The translations under genes were made by a program, and so were the position numbers. This document shows positions 14,447-15,830 of a stretch of 15,830 bases of DNA, in pieces. Within the stretch, counting starts at the first letter, position 1; each line of letters opens with the position of its first letter. The DNA is taken from assembly GCA_023389425.1 (NCBI GenBank), contig JAEWEK010000201.1, positions 1 through 15,830 on the forward strand, written 5' to 3'. Origin of the DNA: Pseudomonadota bacterium (GTDB lineage: Bacteria; Pseudomonadota; Gammaproteobacteria; Burkholderiales; Burkholderiaceae_D). The notes beneath the pieces are model-generated. The model was given only the letters and a program-made list of their open reading frames with translations. It ran no database searches and was not told the origin of the DNA.

Positions 14447-15513
14447 GCGATCGCTCCGGCGGCGTCGGGCGGCAGCGACAGCGCGACGCGGAAGCCGGCG
14501 CCGGGCGCGGTGTCGACGTTGAACACGGCGCGCGCGCCATAGCCGAGGCGCAGGCGCCGTTCGACGGTGCGGATGCCCAGCCCGCGCGAGGTCGCCACGG
14601 CATCCGGATCGGCGCCGGGACCGTCGTCGCGCACCGACATCGACAGCTGGCCGGCATCGACGGCGACGCGGATCGCCAGCAGGCCCGGCTGGCTGCGCGG
14701 GTTGAAGGCGTGCTTGATGCTGTTCTCGACCAGCGGCTGCAAGGTCAGCGGCGGCAGCGTGCGGCTGCCGGCCTCGGGCGCGATGTCCCACTCCACCTGC
14801 AGCCGTTCGCCCAGGCGCAGCGCTTCGAGGTCGAGGTAGTCGCGCACGAAATCGAGTTCGTCCTCGACGGTGACGCGGTCGCTGCCATTCTTCTCGGTCG
14901 CCAGCACGTAGCGCAGCATGTCGGAGAAGCGGAACAGCGCCGCCTCGGCCGCGCGCGGGTCCTTGCGGGTGAGGGCGATGATCGAATGCAGGGTGTTGAA
15001 CAGGAAATGGGGATTGAGCTTGCTGCGCAGCGCGTCCAGCTCGGCCGTCACCAGCAGGGCCTGGGCCTGCTCGAAGGCGAGCGCGTGGCGCTGGGCGTCG
15101 CGGCTGGCGCGCACCAGGTAGAAGGCCACCGCCACCACGATGTAGATCATCAGGCTGTACATGAAGGGCCAGACCCAGCGGATCAGCGGCCCGGTCGACG
15201 CTTGCGAGAACGCCCACATCAGGAAGGTCGAGGCGGCGGCGGCGAACAGGCCGGCCACCGCATGCACCGCGAACACGACCGGGCGCGGCTGGCGCAGCAG
15301 CCAGCCGGTCAGCGGCCACGCCAGGGCCAGCAGCACGCCGGCCGGCAGCACGCTGGCGGCAGCCTTGGCCGTCACGAACCAGCTGAGCTGGCCCTGGGTC
15401 AGTCTTTCCAGCTGGGCCACGAAGCCGATGAACAGCGCGTAGCCCAGCCAGGCGGCGGCATAGATGCGCCACATGGGATCGAACGCGAAGCGGGACGAAG
15501 CGGTTTTTTTCAT
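14443..15513 (-). CDS. Sensor histidine kinase, LytS/AlgZ type (His_kinase PF06580 family)
   Basis: Inner-membrane sensor kinase of 356 residues that would phosphorylate the LytTR regulator encoded next. The N-terminal 135 residues hold about four membrane helices (near 15-34, 50-72, 78-100 and 113-134) with only short loops, so the signal is probably sensed in or at the membrane. The kinase core has the phosphoacceptor His169 in KLNPHFLFNTLHSI, the N box LQPLVENSIKHAF (258-270), G1 VRDDGPG (294-300) and G2 GLGIRTVERR (311-320), all intact. Start at 15513 is preceded by GGCGGC; the frame continues upstream to 15636 but that stretch is proline- and serine-rich, unlike the family. The upstream gap 15514-15740 has no recognisable promoter. 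Signal unknown. Confidence 0.94.
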   Translation of the reverse strand: MKKTASSRFAFDPMWRIYAAAWLGYALFIGFVAQLERLTQGQLSWFVTAKAAASVLPAGVLLALAWPLTGWLLRQPRPVVFAVHAVAGLFAAAASTFLMWAFSQASTGPLIRWVWPFMYSLMIYIVVAVAFYLVRASRDAQRHALAFEQAQALLVTAELDALRSKLNPHFLFNTLHSIIALTRKDPRAAEAALFRFSDMLRYVLATEKNGSDRVTVEDELDFVRDYLDLEALRLGERLQVEWDIAPEAGSRTLPPLTLQPLVENSIKHAFNPRSQPGLLAIRVAVDAGQLSMSVRDDGPGADPDAVATSRGLGIRTVERRLRLGYGARAVFNVDTAPGAGFRVALSLPPDAAGAIA

Positions 15514-15745
15514 GCCGCCAGTATCGCCGAGAATGCCGGCGGCCGGCCAAAAATGGAACGAACCGCCGGAAATTGTGGATGAACAGCGGGAAGCCGGCTC
15601 CGGGTCCGGCTGGTGGCAGACTGTGGCGGCGCCCAAAGTGGAGTTCTACCTCATGGCGCGCAATACCAGGTGGCACGGGGTCCAGAAAAGAGGGCCGACG
15701 AATACAGATGCAGGGCGGCAGCCATAATCACAGTTGGAAGAGTGT

Positions 15746-15773
15746 AAAAAGCCGCATTTCTGCGGCATTTTTG
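15746..15773. terminator. Bidirectional intrinsic terminator
   Basis: GCCGCA (15751-15756) and TGCGGC (15761-15766) form a 6-bp stem with loop TTTC, flanked by AAAAA on the left and ATTTTTG on the right, so a T run follows the stem in both directions. No plus-strand gene ends before it, so it most likely ends a minus-strand transcript coming from beyond the right edge, and insulates the kinase gene from it. Confidence 0.85.
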
Positions 15774-15775
15774 TG

Positions 15776-15830
15776 TCAATACTTCGGATATCTCGTGTAG
15801 AGATTAGGGAATTTCCCCATCACGGGTGGA
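15776..15830 (-). CDS. Possible 3' end of a minus-strand gene running off the right edge
   Basis: On the minus strand the frame reading PPVMGKFPNLYTRYPKY then TGA (stop at 15778-15776) is open to the window edge and stops only a few bases before the bidirectional terminator. That placement is what a gene end would look like. Seventeen codons are too few to identify a family, and codon use (AGA, AAT, CCT, TAT) is unlike the neighbouring genes. The same bases carry two small inverted repeats, ATCTC-N5-GAGAT (15790-15804) and GGGAA-T-TTCCC (15807-15817), which would suit a regulatory region instead. Confidence 0.25.
   Translation of the reverse strand, partial: PPVMGKFPNLYTRYPKY

Noticed and set aside
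14447..15676. Upstream in-frame extension of the LytTR regulator through the whole kinase gene (655 codons in all)
   Set aside because: The regulator has a proper ATG with ribosome site at 14446, and the kinase is encoded in another frame with intact motifs. The extension is Arg/Ala/Pro-rich shadow sequence.

Overview
The window is GC-rich and looks chromosomal, with tightly packed genes. The families and their order point to a beta-proteobacterium of the Burkholderiales, most likely the Massilia/Duganella branch of the Oxalobacteraceae. That placement rests on protein character (paired 4HB-HAMP-MA chemoreceptors, a SoxR that faces a transporter gene, an AlgZ/AlgR-like LytTR pair, high GC at third codon positions) and not on any marker gene. 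I see no tRNA, rRNA, CRISPR array, insertion sequence or phage gene.

Left part (1-5001): two paralogous methyl-accepting chemotaxis receptors, both on the minus strand, the first cut by the window edge. Between them lies a divergent pair: a minus-strand MFS efflux-type transporter and a plus-strand [2Fe-2S] redox regulator, SoxR. The region between the pair carries a recognisable SoxR box inside a MerR-type promoter (TTGACC, 19-bp spacer, TATAAA) that reads into the transporter. This suggests a compact circuit in which redox-active compounds oxidise SoxR and SoxR switches on their export.

Middle part (5223-13712): a catabolic cluster for putrescine through gamma-glutamylated intermediates. 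Plus strand: puuD (gamma-Glu-GABA hydrolase), a puuA/spuI-type glutamine synthetase-like ligase and a class III aminotransferase (spuC type) form a probable operon. gabD (succinate-semialdehyde dehydrogenase) is divergent from puuD. A sodium:solute symporter (minus) is divergent from a puuC/kauB-type aldehyde dehydrogenase (plus). Together they would import an amine or related solute, gamma-glutamylate it, convert the free amino end to an aldehyde by transamination, oxidise it to gamma-Glu-GABA, release GABA, and finish at succinate. The oxidase PuuB, a dedicated regulator such as PuuR, and an evident separate GabT are not in the window.

Right part (13709-15830): a two-component system on the minus strand, a four-helix membrane LytS/AlgZ-type histidine kinase whose stop overlaps the start of a LytTR response regulator (ATGA). 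The regulator gene ends tail-to-tail on puuC, the two stop codons sharing CTAG. Upstream of the kinase there is a bidirectional terminator, and the last 55 bases may be the 3' end of another minus-strand gene.
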